Positions 17,806 through 27,430 are shown, counted from the first letter of the stretch. The stretch: DNA of 64,000 nt from an uncultured Eggerthellaceae bacterium (GCA_905234785.1 CAJOIP010000015.1:48909-112908); one strand, 5' to 3'. Made by a program: numbers and translations. Notes: generated by a model not told the origin, from the letters alone.

Positions 17806-18678
17806 ATGGCGATGGCAATGAGCTTGGAGACGAAGGTGCTTGCAGAGACCGAAGGCGCCATCGTGCGCGGCGTGTATTCGAGGCCCGAGGGTCCGCGTAA
17901 GTTTCTGGCCAGCCGCGGCGTTCAGGAGGACGTCGACTATTACTCCGCCGACGAAGTAGAAGAGCTCATCGCCGAAGCCGACGCGAAGCTCGCTGACAAG
18001 GTGGGCGAAGGGTGCGAAATCACCGTGAAGAACCTCGACACGCTTGTTGCCGCGCTCGAAATCCAAGCTGCGCGTGACGCGGCTGGCGATGCCGACGAAA
18101 CGCCTGTGCTCGTGCTGAACTTCGCCAACGGGTACGCGGCGGGTGCAAACGCGCTCATCGGCAAGTACGCGCAAGAGGGCGAGCTTTGCCGCCGTTCCAC
18201 GGTGTATGCATCCATCACGGCCACGGAGGCGCACCCGTTCTACGATGCCAACAACGAGGCCGACGGCAACCTGTACACCAACGGCTTGCTCGTTTCCCCG
18301 CATGTCGAGGTGTTCCGCGAGGTGGGTTACCTCACGATGGAAACGCCGGTCGTCGTGTCGGTTGTCTCGTCGCCAGCTCCGTATGTGGAAGCACTCGAGG
18401 CCATGGACGAAGAAGAAGCGCACGGGCTGCTGACCACGCGCATCAAAGGCATCTTGGCCCTTGCAGCGCGAGAAGGTTACAAGCATCTGGTCCTTGGCGC
18501 CTGGGGTTGCGGCACGAACTGCAACAAACCCGCCACCGTCGCCCGCGCGTTCAACGACGCCCTGAGCACCCCCCTTGCCAATGCCACGTATGCCGATCTC
18601 TTCCAAACCATAACCTTTGCCATTCTCGATCTCGGCACTGCCGCGAATCTCGCCGCCTTCCGCACCGAGTTCGAATAA
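17806..18678 (+). CDS. TIGR02452 family protein (macrodomain / PARG-like fold)
   Basis: This 290-residue cytoplasmic protein has the family's ordered motifs: VLVLNFANGYAAGANAL, then the run GELCRRSTVY, LLVSPHVEVFREVGYL and a C-terminal LVLGAWGCGTNCNKPATVA. The NFAN and GAWGCG segments correspond to ADP-ribose-contacting loops of macrodomains related to bacterial poly(ADP-ribose) glycohydrolases. The canonical PGGG of active homologues is replaced by GYAAG, so hydrolase activity is uncertain; it may only bind ADP-ribose. The start at 17806 has GGGAGG upstream. It stands alone between the YhgE operon and nifJ, with no obvious toxin partner nearby. Confidence 0.82.
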   Translation: MAMAMSLETKVLAETEGAIVRGVYSRPEGPRKFLASRGVQEDVDYYSADEVEELIAEADAKLADKVGEGCEITVKNLDTLVAALEIQAARDAAGDADETPVLVLNFANGYAAGANALIGKYAQEGELCRRSTVYASITATEAHPFYDANNEADGNLYTNGLLVSPHVEVFREVGYLTMETPVVVSVVSSPAPYVEALEAMDEEEAHGLLTTRIKGILALAAREGYKHLVLGAWGCGTNCNKPATVARAFNDALSTPLANATYADLFQTITFAILDLGTAANLAAFRTEFE

Positions 18679-18850
18679 AGGTAGCCCCTGGAGGCGGGCA
18701 AGCCTATAACCGCTCGGCGCGATAATTCAACCGTCCCCCAACTCGCCTGCCTGGTCGTTCCGTTCGCCATGACGCCGAAGGTGCGAATCGGCGCGCCTTG
18801 GTACCATACGGTTTTATGAGAGGCTCCGATTAATCCGCGAGGAGGGTTTT

Positions 18851-21800
18851 ATGACGAGATCGTTCAAATCCATGGACGGCAACAACGCCGCGGCGTACGT
18901 GTCGTACGCGTTCACCGAGGTGGCAGGCATTTACCCCATTACTCCGTCGTCGCCGATGGCCGACTACGTCGATCAGTGGGCTGCGCAGGGCAAGAAGAAC
19001 ATCTTCGGCACGACCGTGAAGGTCGTCGAGATGGAATCCGAGGCGGGTGCCGCGGGCACCGTGCACGGTTCGCTTGGCGCTGGCGCGCTGACCAGCACCT
19101 ACACGGCCAGCCAGGGCCTGCTGCTCATGATTCCCAACATGTACAAGATCGCCGCCGAGCAGCTGCCGAGCGTCTTCCACGTGTCGGCGCGCACGGTCGC
19201 CACGCACGCGCTGAACATCTTCGGCGACCACTCCGACGTCATGGCCTGCCGCCAGACCGGTTTCGCCATGTTGGCCGAGGGCAACGTGCAGGAGGTCATG
19301 GACCTGTCGGCCGTCGCGCACCTCGCGGCCATCAAGGGCAAGGTGCCGTTCCTGAACTTCTTCGACGGCTTCCGCACCTCGCATGAGATTCAGAAGATCG
19401 CCGTGTGGGACTACGACGATCTGGCCGAGCTGTGCGACATGGACGCCGTGAAGGAGTTCCGCGAGCACGCGCTGAACCCGAACAACCCGGCCATGCGCGG
19501 TTCCCACGAGAACGGCGACATCTTCTTCCAGCACCGCGAGGCGTGCAATTCGCATTACGACGCGCTGCCGGCGGTCGTCGAGGACTGCATGAAGGCCGTC
19601 AACGCCAAGCTGGGCACCGATTACGACCTGTTCAACTACTACGGCGCGCCCGACGCCGACCGCGTCATTGTGGCCATGGGCAGCTTCTGCGACGTCATCG
19701 AGGAAGTCATCGACTACCTGAACGCCAACGGCGAGAAGGTGGGCCTCGTGAAGGTGCGCCTGTACCGCCCGTTCGTGTCCGAGAAATTCGTCGAGGTGCT
19801 GCCGGACACCTGCAAGAAGATCGCCGTCATGGACCGCACCAAGGAGCCGGGCGCCGAGGGCGAGCCGCTGTTCCTCGACGTGGTGAACGCGCTCGTGAAG
19901 GAAGGCCGCATCGGCGATTTGAAGGTTGTCGGCGGCCGTTACGGCCTGGGCAGCAAGGACACGCCTCCGGCCAGCGCCTTTGCCATCTACGAAGAGCTCG
20001 CCAAGGACGAGCCGCGCCGCGAGTTCACGGTCGGCATCGTCGACGACGTCACGAACCTCTCGCTTCCCGAAGACCCGAACTGCCCGAACACGGCGGCCGA
20101 AGGCACCATCGAGTGCAAGTTCTGGGGTCTCGGCGGCGACGGCACGGTCGGTGCGAACAAGAACTCCATCAAGATCATCGGCGACCACACCGACAAGTAT
20201 GTGCAGGCGTACTTCCAGTACGACTCGAAGAAGACCGGCGGCGTCACCATTTCGCACCTGCGCTTCGGCGACAGCCCCATCCGCAGCCCGTACTACGTGA
20301 ACAAGGCCGACTTCGTGGCGTGCCACAACCCGTCGTACGTCACCAAGGGCTTCCGCATGGTGCAAGACGTGAAGCCCGGCGGCACGTTCATGATCAACTG
20401 CCAGTGGAACCTCGAAGAGCTCGAGCATCATCTGAACGCCGAAGCCAAGCGCTACATCGCGGCCAACGACATTCAGCTGTACCTCATCAACGCCATCGAT
20501 TTGGCCGTGCAGGTGGGCATGGGCAAGCGCACCAACACCATCCTGCAGTCCGCGTTCTTCACGCTTTCGGGCGTGCTGCCGCAGGAAGAGGCCATCGGCT
20601 ATATGAAGGATGCGGCCACGAAGTCCTACATGAAGAAGGGCCAGGACATCGTCGACGCCAACCACAAGGCCATCGATGCCGGCGCTACCGCATTTATGAA
20701 GGTCGACGTTCCTGCGAGCTGGGCTGACGCAACCGACGAAGCTGCCGGTGACGCGCCGGCGGGTCGCGAAGAGCTCGTCAAGCAGGTCATCAACGTCATG
20801 GAGCCGGTCGGCCGCATGGACGGCGACCGTCTGCCCGTGTCCGCCTTCACCGATTACGTCGACGGCCAGTGGCAGCTCGGCGCCTCGGCCTACGAGAAGC
20901 GTGGTGTTGCCGTGCAGGTGCCCACGTGGAACGGCGATGAGTGCATCCAATGCAACCAGTGCGCGTTCGTGTGCCCGCATGCTACGCTGCGCCCGTTCGT
21001 GCTGACCGAGGAAGAGGCCGCCGCTGCGCCCGATTCCATCAAGCTCATCGACGGCAAGCAGAAGGCCGCCGGCATGAAATACACCATGTCCGTCTCGCCG
21101 CTCGACTGCATGGGCTGCGGCGTGTGCATCGGCCAGTGCCCGAAGGGCGCGCTGACCATGGTGCCCGCCGAGGGCGAGCTTGCGCAGCAGGCCGCGTTCG
21201 ATTACTGCGTCGAGAAGGTGGCCGACAAGCCCGAGCTGCACGGCACCACGGTGAAGGACAGCCAGTTCATGAAGCCCTTGCTCGAGTTCTCCGGCTCGTG
21301 CGCGGGCTGCGCCGAAACGTCGTACGCGCGCCTGGTCACGCAGCTGTTTGGCGACCGCATGTACGTTTCGAACGCCACCGGCTGCTCCTCGATCTGGGGC
21401 AACCCGGCCGCGACGTCGCCCTACACCACGAACGCCGAGGGCCATGGCCCGGCGTGGAACAACTCGCTGTTCGAGGACAACGCCGAGCATGGCCTGGGCC
21501 TGCTGCTGGGCCACGAGGCCGTACGCAACAAGGCGCTGTCCGACACGCTCGAGCTCATCGCGGCTGAGGTGTCGCCCGAGCTCACGGCTGCAGCGGTGAA
21601 GTGGATCAACAACCGCAACGACAGCGAGGCCTCCAAGGCCGCTGCTGACGCCTATATCGCCGAGCTTGAAAAGGCAGCCGACAACGAGTTTGCCGCTGCG
21701 GTGCTTGCCAACAAGAACTACCTGACGAAGAAGTCGGTCTGGATCTTCGGCGGCGACGGCTGGGCTTACGACATCGGCTACGGCGGACTCGACCACGTGC

Positions 21801-22384
21801 TGGCTTCCGGCGAGGACGTGAACGTGTTCGTGTTCGACACCGAGGTGTATTCGAACACGGGCGGCCAGGCCTCCAAGGCTTCCAACATCGGGCAGGTTGC
21901 GCAGTTCGCGGCCGCCGGCAAGGAGATCAAGAAGAAGTCGCTGGCTGAAATCGCCATGGCGTATGGGTACGTGTACGTGGCGCAGGTCGCCATGGGCGCG
22001 AATCCCAACCAGACGATCAAGGCCATCGTCGAGGCCGAGGCGTATCCGGGACCGTCGCTGATCATCGGCTACAGCCCCTGTGAGATGCACGCCATCAAGG
22101 GCGGCATGGTGAACGCCCAGGCCGAGATGAAGAAGGCCGTCGACTGCGGTTACTGGAACCTGTACCGCTTCAACCCGGCTGCCGAGCCTGGCAAGAAGTT
22201 CACGCTCGACTCGAAGGAGCCGAAGGGCGGCTACCAGGAGTTCCTCATGAACGAGGCCCGTTACAACCGCCTGACCCGCGAGTTCCCCGAGCGCGCCAAG
22301 GAGCTCTTCGCCCGCAACGAGGCTGCCGCCATCGAACGCTACAACCACCTCGTGAAGCTGAAGGACTTGTACGCCGAGGCGTAA
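18851..22384 (+). CDS. nifJ: Pyruvate:ferredoxin (flavodoxin) oxidoreductase, single chain
   Basis: This 1177-residue enzyme oxidises pyruvate and CoA to acetyl-CoA and CO2, passing electrons to ferredoxin or flavodoxin. The N-terminal pyrimidine-binding domain begins with GNNAAAYVSYAFTEVAGIYP, followed by a transketolase-C-like domain and the gamma-type domain (GLGGDGTVGANKNSIK). Two 4Fe-4S motifs follow (CIQCNQCAFVCPHA and CMGCGVCIGQCPKG), then the TPP domain with CAGCAETSYARL, GGDGWAYDIGYGGLDH and NTGGQASKAS. The size matches bacterial one-chain PFORs and indicates anaerobic energy metabolism. GAGGAGGG precedes the ATG; it is monocistronic with a strong terminator. The very long antisense frame is a composition artefact. 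Confidence 0.97.
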   Translation: MTRSFKSMDGNNAAAYVSYAFTEVAGIYPITPSSPMADYVDQWAAQGKKNIFGTTVKVVEMESEAGAAGTVHGSLGAGALTSTYTASQGLLLMIPNMYKIAAEQLPSVFHVSARTVATHALNIFGDHSDVMACRQTGFAMLAEGNVQEVMDLSAVAHLAAIKGKVPFLNFFDGFRTSHEIQKIAVWDYDDLAELCDMDAVKEFREHALNPNNPAMRGSHENGDIFFQHREACNSHYDALPAVVEDCMKAVNAKLGTDYDLFNYYGAPDADRVIVAMGSFCDVIEEVIDYLNANGEKVGLVKVRLYRPFVSEKFVEVLPDTCKKIAVMDRTKEPGAEGEPLFLDVVNALVKEGRIGDLKVVGGRYGLGSKDTPPASAFAIYEELAKDEPRREFTVGIVDDVTNLSLPEDPNCPNTAAEGTIECKFWGLGGDGTVGANKNSIKIIGDHTDKYVQAYFQYDSKKTGGVTISHLRFGDSPIRSPYYVNKADFVACHNPSYVTKGFRMVQDVKPGGTFMINCQWNLEELEHHLNAEAKRYIAANDIQLYLINAIDLAVQVGMGKRTNTILQSAFFTLSGVLPQEEAIGYMKDAATKSYMKKGQDIVDANHKAIDAGATAFMKVDVPASWADATDEAAGDAPAGREELVKQVINVMEPVGRMDGDRLPVSAFTDYVDGQWQLGASAYEKRGVAVQVPTWNGDECIQCNQCAFVCPHATLRPFVLTEEEAAAAPDSIKLIDGKQKAAGMKYTMSVSPLDCMGCGVCIGQCPKGALTMVPAEGELAQQAAFDYCVEKVADKPELHGTTVKDSQFMKPLLEFSGSCAGCAETSYARLVTQLFGDRMYVSNATGCSSIWGNPAATSPYTTNAEGHGPAWNNSLFEDNAEHGLGLLLGHEAVRNKALSDTLELIAAEVSPELTAAAVKWINNRNDSEASKAAADAYIAELEKAADNEFAAAVLANKNYLTKKSVWIFGGDGWAYDIGYGGLDHVLASGEDVNVFVFDTEVYSNTGGQASKASNIGQVAQFAAAGKEIKKKSLAEIAMAYGYVYVAQVAMGANPNQTIKAIVEAEAYPGPSLIIGYSPCEMHAIKGGMVNAQAEMKKAVDCGYWNLYRFNPAAEPGKKFTLDSKEPKGGYQEFLMNEARYNRLTREFPERAKELFARNEAAAIERYNHLVKLKDLYAEA

Positions 22385-22405
22385 AGTCGCCGGTTATACA
22401 TGACG

Positions 22406-22440
22406 AAACGGCCGCCCAAAACGAGGGCGGCCGTTTTTTT
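22406..22440 (+). terminator. Strong Rho-independent terminator of nifJ
   Basis: ACGGCCGCCC and GGGCGGCCGT form a 10-bp stem followed by seven T. Confidence 0.92.
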
Positions 22441-22460
22441 GTTGCGGGGCATACGTCGTT

Positions 22461-22994
22461 TTACAGCTTCACAAACGCATACTCGATTTCCTGTTGAAGG
22501 CGAGTGCGGGTTTCCTCGATGCGGTCCTTTTTCAGCTCGCATTCCCAGATGTCGATGACGTTCCAGCCGAGTTCTTCCAGCTCGGCGCGTACGCGGGCAT
22601 CGCGCTCCTTGTTGCGGCGGAACTTCTCTTCCCAATACTCGGAATGCGTGCGCGGTTTGCTGGCGTACTTGCAGCCCTCGTGGTCGTGCCAGAAGCAGCC
22701 CATGACGAACACGCAGGTCTTGCGCCCGGGATAGGCGATGTCGGGGTGGCCGGGCGCCTTCTTCCAATCGAGCCTATAGCCTGGGTAGCCCAGCTCGCGC
22801 AGCATGTGCCGAACGACCAGCTCGGGCTTGGTGTCGCGCCGCTTGTTGCCCTGCATAGATTTGCGCACGTGCTCGTTCGAAGCCGGAGGTGCGACCATCT
22901 TGGCAGGAACCTCTTCCGCCTGAAGGCGCTCGGCTTTCGCCTTGCGATTGGCTGGCTTCTTCTCGTTTTTCTGAACAGCTTTCTTCTTGCCCAT
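22461..22994 (-). CDS. vsr: Very short patch repair endonuclease (Vsr-like)
   Basis: This 177-residue protein has a Lys-rich N-terminal extension of about 45 residues, then the Vsr domain: SMQGNKRRDTKPELVVR, PGHPDIAYPGRKTCVFVMGC (catalytic Asp), FWHDHEGCKYASKP with zinc-type Cys/His residues, and WNVIDIWECELKK. Vsr nicks beside T-G mismatches arising from deamination of 5-methylcytosine. It is normally found beside a cytosine methylase such as Dcm, but none lies in this window, so it is an orphan here or its partner is elsewhere. The start at 22994 gives the Lys-rich tail; the core domain would be intact with a later start. Confidence 0.88.
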   Translation of the reverse strand: MGKKKAVQKNEKKPANRKAKAERLQAEEVPAKMVAPPASNEHVRKSMQGNKRRDTKPELVVRHMLRELGYPGYRLDWKKAPGHPDIAYPGRKTCVFVMGCFWHDHEGCKYASKPRTHSEYWEEKFRRNKERDARVRAELEELGWNVIDIWECELKKDRIEETRTRLQQEIEYAFVKL

Positions 22995-23046
22995 GCGAGC
23001 GATTATAGCCGCACTGTTTCCGTTCGGCGAAACATTCGCGGATGTG

Positions 23047-23077
23047 TTGGCTCACTTTAGCGTGCTAAAGCTATAAT
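23047..23077 (+). promoter_or_regulatory. putP promoter with a palindromic operator between -35 and -10
   Basis: TTGGCT and a perfect TATAAT are spaced by 19 bases. Between them lies the perfect 16-base palindrome CTTTAGCGTGCTAAAG (23055-23070). A dimeric repressor bound there would block RNA polymerase, so putP is likely regulated. The regulator is unknown. Confidence 0.72.
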
Positions 23078-23109
23078 GACGCCTTGCAACTAATAGGGGA
23101 GGAACGTGT

Positions 23110-24729
23110 ATGTTTGAAATCAGTTCGGGTGATGCGCTGGTCTTGGTGGCCATTCTCATCTACTTCATCGTCGTGCTGACTATCGGCTTCGTGTATGCGA
23201 AACGGTCGAATTCGTCGGCATCGGAGTATTTCCTGGGCGGGCGCAAGGTGAACCCGTGGTTTACGGCGCTGTCGGCCGAGGCGTCCGATATGTCGGGCTA
23301 CCTGCTCATGGGCATGCCGGGGCTGGCGTATTTCTGCGGCGCATCCGACGTGGGCTGGACGGCCATCGGCTTGGCCATCGGCACGTACCTGAATTGGCTG
23401 CTCGTGGCCAAGCGCCTGCGCAAGTACTCGGTGAAGGCGAACGATTCCATCACGCTGCCGGGCTTCTATTCCAACCGTTTCCACGACGACAAGAACATAG
23501 TCGGCACCATCGCGGCCATCATCATCCTCATCTTCTTCTGCGTGTATTGCGGCAGCTGCTTCGTCACATGCGGCAAGCTGTTCAACAGCTTGTTCGGGTG
23601 GGACTACACCGCCATGATGGTGCTCGGCGCGCTCATCGTGTTTTTGTACACGATGGTCGGCGGCTACCTGTCGGTTGTGGCGACTGACTTCGTGCAAGGT
23701 TGCCTCATGTTCTGCGCGCTTGTGGTCGTGCTCGTTGGCTCCATCACCATGGCCGGCGGCGTCGACAACACCGTGGCATTTTTGTCGGATATACCCGGAT
23801 ACCTCTCGATGACCAGCATGGCGGTTCCGGTCGCAGATGTTGACGGCCTGCAAGTCGTGCAGAATGGCCAGCCCCTGTTCGAGGCAGATCCGACGCCGTA
23901 CGGCCTGCTGACGATCGTGTCCACGATGTCGTGGGGTCTCGGCTACTTCGGCATGCCGCAGGTGCTCGTGCGTTTCATGGGCATCCGCAGCGAGGACGAA
24001 GTGAAGACGTCGCGCCGCATCGCCATCGTGTGGGTCATCATTTCCATGTTCAGCGCCGTTATGATCGGCCTGATTGGCCGCGCCATCCTTCCTGCCGAGC
24101 TTCTGACCCAGTCTGCAGCCGAAAGCATCTTCATCGTGCTTTCGCAGATCATGTTGCCGTCGTTCTTCTGCGGCTTGGTCGTGTCAGGCATTCTGGCGGC
24201 TTCGATGTCGTCCGCGTCATCGTACCTGCTGATTACCGGTTCGTCGGTGGCGGAGAACATCTTCCGCGGCGTGTTCAAGAAGGACGCGACCGACAATCAG
24301 GTGCTCATCGTGTCGCGCATTACGCTGGCAGCCGTGTTGCTGTTCGGTATCTTCGTGGCGTGGGACGAGAACTCTGTTATCTTCAACGTCGTGTCATATG
24401 CATGGGCAGGCTTGGGAGCGAGCTTCGGGCCGCTTACGCTGTTCGCGCTGTATTGGCGCCGCACGAACAAGCAGGGCGCCATCGCCGGCATGATTACGGG
24501 TGCTGCCATGGTGCTCATCTGGCATAACCTGATAAAGCAGCTGGGCGGTGTATTCGGCATTTACGAGTTGCTGCCGGCGTTTTTGTGCAGCTGCATCGCC
24601 ATCGTCGTGGTGTCGCTGCTCACCAAGGAACCCGAGCAATCCGTTCTCGACGAGTTCGACCACTACATGGACGACGACCCTGTCGAGCGCAACCTCGAAG
24701 TGGTCCTAGAAGGCGAAACCCCGCTGTAG
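23110..24729 (+). CDS. putP: Sodium/proline symporter (SSS family)
   Basis: This 539-residue transporter has about 13 hydrophobic segments. Family marks include FLGGRKVNPWFTALSAEASDMSGYLLMG near the N-terminus (the Na+ site region) and GLGYFGMPQVLVRFMGIRS in the middle, with ASMSSASSYLLITGSS carrying the conserved serines. This pattern is PutP-like and predicts Na+-driven uptake of proline, though other amino acids cannot be excluded. GAGGAACG precedes the ATG. It is monocistronic, controlled by the operator-bearing promoter at 23047-23077, and followed by a 22-bp inverted repeat shared with the convergent aminotransferase gene. Confidence 0.93.
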   Translation: MFEISSGDALVLVAILIYFIVVLTIGFVYAKRSNSSASEYFLGGRKVNPWFTALSAEASDMSGYLLMGMPGLAYFCGASDVGWTAIGLAIGTYLNWLLVAKRLRKYSVKANDSITLPGFYSNRFHDDKNIVGTIAAIIILIFFCVYCGSCFVTCGKLFNSLFGWDYTAMMVLGALIVFLYTMVGGYLSVVATDFVQGCLMFCALVVVLVGSITMAGGVDNTVAFLSDIPGYLSMTSMAVPVADVDGLQVVQNGQPLFEADPTPYGLLTIVSTMSWGLGYFGMPQVLVRFMGIRSEDEVKTSRRIAIVWVIISMFSAVMIGLIGRAILPAELLTQSAAESIFIVLSQIMLPSFFCGLVVSGILAASMSSASSYLLITGSSVAENIFRGVFKKDATDNQVLIVSRITLAAVLLFGIFVAWDENSVIFNVVSYAWAGLGASFGPLTLFALYWRRTNKQGAIAGMITGAAMVLIWHNLIKQLGGVFGIYELLPAFLCSCIAIVVVSLLTKEPEQSVLDEFDHYMDDDPVERNLEVVLEGETPL

Positions 24730-24734
24730 TAACC

Positions 24735-24808
24735 AACCTGCCACGAGAGGGGGTCTTGCGGCAGGTGCGACAGCGGATGTGCCACGAGACCCCCTCTCGT
24801 GGCAGGTT
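24735..24808. repeat. 22-bp perfect inverted repeat between convergent genes
   Basis: AACCTGCCACGAGAGGGGGT starts the left arm (24735-24756); its complement ends at 24808. About 30 bases separate the arms. It lies between putP and the aminotransferase gene. No second copy is seen in the window; it may act as a bidirectional terminator. Confidence 0.8.
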
Positions 24809-24893
24809 CGAGGGGCGCAGACCCTGCGTTCGCGTCGCGAAGTAGCGTGTCTCGGCGAAGGCAGTGCTTTGCGGGGATGCGTTTGATTGGCGG

Positions 24894-26177
24894 TTAGCCG
24901 AGCAGCTTTTCCAAGTACGCCAGCTTCACGCAGCAGACGAAGACGTCGAGCGCTTCTTCCAGTTCCTCTACGGGAGGAAGGGAAGGGGCGATGCGGATGT
25001 TGCTGTCGTGGGGGTCGTTGCCATGCGGCCAGGTGGCACCGGCGCCTGTCATGGTGACGCCAGCCTCCTTTGCCAGCTGAACGATGCGCTTAGCGCAGCC
25101 GTGAGGTGCGTCGAACGACACGAAATAGCCGCCGCGCGGGCTTGACCACGAGCATTCGCCCACGTCATTCAGCCCTTCGGCGAGCTTTCGGTCGACCAGT
25201 TCGAACTTGGGGCGCAGGATGGCCGCGTGTTTGCGCATGTGCGCCGCGATACCCGCGCCGTCGTGCAGGAACTTCACGTGGCGCAACTGGTTCATCTTGT
25301 CGCCGCTGATCGAGCTAATGGTGAGATGCGCCTTGAAATCGGCGACGTTGGCAGGGCTGGCCGCCATGGCGCCAATGCCAGCGCCCGGCAGCGTAACCTT
25401 GCTCGTCGAGCCGAATTTCACGTAGCGATCGGGGTTGCCAGCCTTGCGGCACGCAGCGCCGATGTCGAGCAGCTGGTCCTGCTCGGCTGCATCGTCGAAC
25501 AGGTGATGCACCGCGTAGGCGTTGTCCCACATGATGCGGAAGTCGTCAGCCGCGCACTTCATGCTGGCGAGGCGCCGCACGACTTCGTCGGAATACGTGA
25601 CGCCGCTGGGGTTCGAGTATTTCGGCACGCACCAGATACCCTTCACACGCTCGTCGGAAGCGGCGATGCGCTCGACTTCATCCATGTCGGGGCCGTCGAC
25701 GCCAAGCGCGACCGGAATCATCTCGAACCCGAAATGCTCGGTGATCGCGAAATGGCGGTCGTAGCCGGGCACAAGGCAGATCCATTTCACGGAATCGTAC
25801 TCGCGCCACGGTTTCGAGCCCAGCGAACCGAAGGCCCAGAACCACGACACCGTGTCGAACATCATGGTCAGCGACGCGTTGCCGCCGACAATGACGTTTT
25901 CCGGCTCGTCGTCGAGCAAATCGGCCATCAGGCGCCGTGCCTCGGGCAACCCTTCAAGCACGCCGTAGTTGCGGCAATCGGTGCCGTCTTCGGCGATGCA
26001 ATCGGCAGGAGATGCCAAAAGCGACAGCATGGGCATCGACAAATCGAGCTGGTCGGCGCCGGGCTTTCCGCGCGCCATGTTCAGGCTGAGGTTGCGGGCT
26101 TTCGCCTCGGCGTAGCTTTGGCCTACGCGTTCTTTCAGGCTCTGAAGCTCGGCTTCGCTCAAATCTGCGTAGGTCAT
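24894..26177 (-). CDS. Aspartate aminotransferase, actinobacterial type Ic
   Basis: This 427-residue PLP enzyme of fold type I has LNMARGKPGADQLDLS near the N-terminus, RNYGVLEGLPEARRLMADLL, a VPKYSNPSGVTYS block, a MWDNAY Asp/Tyr pair, the Schiff-base lysine in FGSTSKVTLPGAGIG, and a C-terminal Arg in SNIRIAPSLPP. This set matches the PF12897 group known from Corynebacterium and relatives, which transaminates aspartate with 2-oxoglutarate. Related MocR-like or valine-pyruvate enzymes are less likely. GGAGACC precedes the ATG. It may be co-transcribed with the upstream lipoprotein gene, 20 bases away on the same strand. Confidence 0.85.
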   Translation of the reverse strand: MTYADLSEAELQSLKERVGQSYAEAKARNLSLNMARGKPGADQLDLSMPMLSLLASPADCIAEDGTDCRNYGVLEGLPEARRLMADLLDDEPENVIVGGNASLTMMFDTVSWFWAFGSLGSKPWREYDSVKWICLVPGYDRHFAITEHFGFEMIPVALGVDGPDMDEVERIAASDERVKGIWCVPKYSNPSGVTYSDEVVRRLASMKCAADDFRIMWDNAYAVHHLFDDAAEQDQLLDIGAACRKAGNPDRYVKFGSTSKVTLPGAGIGAMAASPANVADFKAHLTISSISGDKMNQLRHVKFLHDGAGIAAHMRKHAAILRPKFELVDRKLAEGLNDVGECSWSSPRGGYFVSFDAPHGCAKRIVQLAKEAGVTMTGAGATWPHGNDPHDSNIRIAPSLPPVEELEEALDVFVCCVKLAYLEKLLG

Positions 26178-26197
26178 GCTGGTCTCCGTTCTAGTCC

Positions 26198-27430
26198 TTA
26201 CTCGTCGTCTTCGTAACTCAGGAAGTAGAAGTTGCCGTCAGCGTCGATGAAGTAACTTGTGCCATCGTCGTTGTGGATCAAGCGGCTGCCTTCTTCGTCG
26301 AGATAGTGAATAGTTCCATCGTCTGCAGTAATGTAGGCACGACCCTTATCATTCGAGGTGTTGGTGCTGGTGTTGGTGCTGGTGTTGGTGCCGTCAACGG
26401 TAGCCGTAGGCTCGATTACGGTTGGAGTCGTGGTCGTGGTGGGCGTTTCGACCGTCTCATAGTAGGTGCCGCCAGTCGTTCCACCAGCGCCAGTATTGCC
26501 CATGTCGTAATAAATCATGCCATCATCGCCGATTTCGGTGACGTAGTAAATCTGCCCGTCGTCGCCAACGATGTACATGCGCCCATTCTCGTCGGTCTTA
26601 ATGCCCGACTGCTCCGCGACATAGGCGTCCAAATCAGGCCATTCGGGAAGCGTGGTCTCGTCGTAGTTCGAGAATTCGTACGTTTGGCTCACTCGATACG
26701 TTGGCGTGCCGGTCGTGCTGCTCATGAGGCGCACGGTCTTGAAGCGATCGTCTGAGTCGACGGTATAGCTGACGACCATGGTTGCGATCTGCGTCGTTTC
26801 AGGAAGGGATGACTCGTCGACTGCCTCGGATTCGATGAGTTTGTCCTTATCGATTGTGACGGTGACCGTCGTCTCGTCTTCGCCTTCCTGGATTTTCAGG
26901 TTCGATGCCATATCGAGCATCGAGTCGATTTCGTCGGCGGACATGATGCTCGTGACGGAGTCGGCATATGAGTTCAGCATTTCATCGGTCATCGCATCGA
27001 CGTACAGTTGCTCGTTTTGGCTGACGATGAGGTTGTCCTTGTCGATGAACATCTCGTAGGTGGTCTTGCCGAGCTCCATGTTCGATTGGGCTTCGTAGCT
27101 CATGTGAAGCTTGGGCTTTTCGCCGCCCTTGTCGAGTTGGCCTTTCATGCTCGTGCGGATGGTCTGCGTTATCTGCTGGCCGTTTGAGCTCGCGCCGGTG
27201 GCGGTTGTTTCGGTCTTCGTTGCGAAGGTGATGTTGCTAAACGTGGTTTCAGCCGCCTTGTGCAGGATGTCTTCCACGTCTTCGCGCGCCACCGCATGCT
27301 CTTCGGCGGCTTCGTTTTCTTGTGCTTCGGCGGAACTGCTTGCGGCTGATGCGTTCGAGCATGCGGAAAGCGCGAACGCAAACAAGGCTGCCATGCATGC
27401 GAGGACTATGATTCGTGTGCGTTTGGCCAT
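26198..27430 (-). CDS. Putative lipoprotein with C-terminal YD-like repeats
   Basis: This 410-residue protein has a signal peptide ending in the lipobox LSAC (Cys about 24) and a Ser/Ala/Glu-rich linker. A globular region (about 50-265) follows, with repeated strands such as TTYEMFIDKDNLIVSQNEQLY. This resembles lipoproteins that carry LolA/LppX-like or DUF6612-like domains. The C-terminal third has short repeats of the form DDGQIYYV / DDGMIYYD / DDGTIHYL / DGNFYFL, split by a Thr-rich spacer (NTSTNTSTNTS). Its codon and base use is visibly less GC-rich than its neighbours. The binding partner is unknown; a wall or ligand-binding role is inference. Confidence 0.75.
   Translation of the reverse strand: MAKRTRIIVLACMAALFAFALSACSNASAASSSAEAQENEAAEEHAVAREDVEDILHKAAETTFSNITFATKTETTATGASSNGQQITQTIRTSMKGQLDKGGEKPKLHMSYEAQSNMELGKTTYEMFIDKDNLIVSQNEQLYVDAMTDEMLNSYADSVTSIMSADEIDSMLDMASNLKIQEGEDETTVTVTIDKDKLIESEAVDESSLPETTQIATMVVSYTVDSDDRFKTVRLMSSTTGTPTYRVSQTYEFSNYDETTLPEWPDLDAYVAEQSGIKTDENGRMYIVGDDGQIYYVTEIGDDGMIYYDMGNTGAGGTTGGTYYETVETPTTTTTPTVIEPTATVDGTNTSTNTSTNTSNDKGRAYITADDGTIHYLDEEGSRLIHNDDGTSYFIDADGNFYFLSYEDDE

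Noticed and set aside
18830..22348. 1172-codon open frame antisense to nifJ
   Set aside because: It mirrors nifJ almost base for base. Long antisense frames arise from GC-rich third positions, the translation shows no domain, and nifJ has every expected motif.
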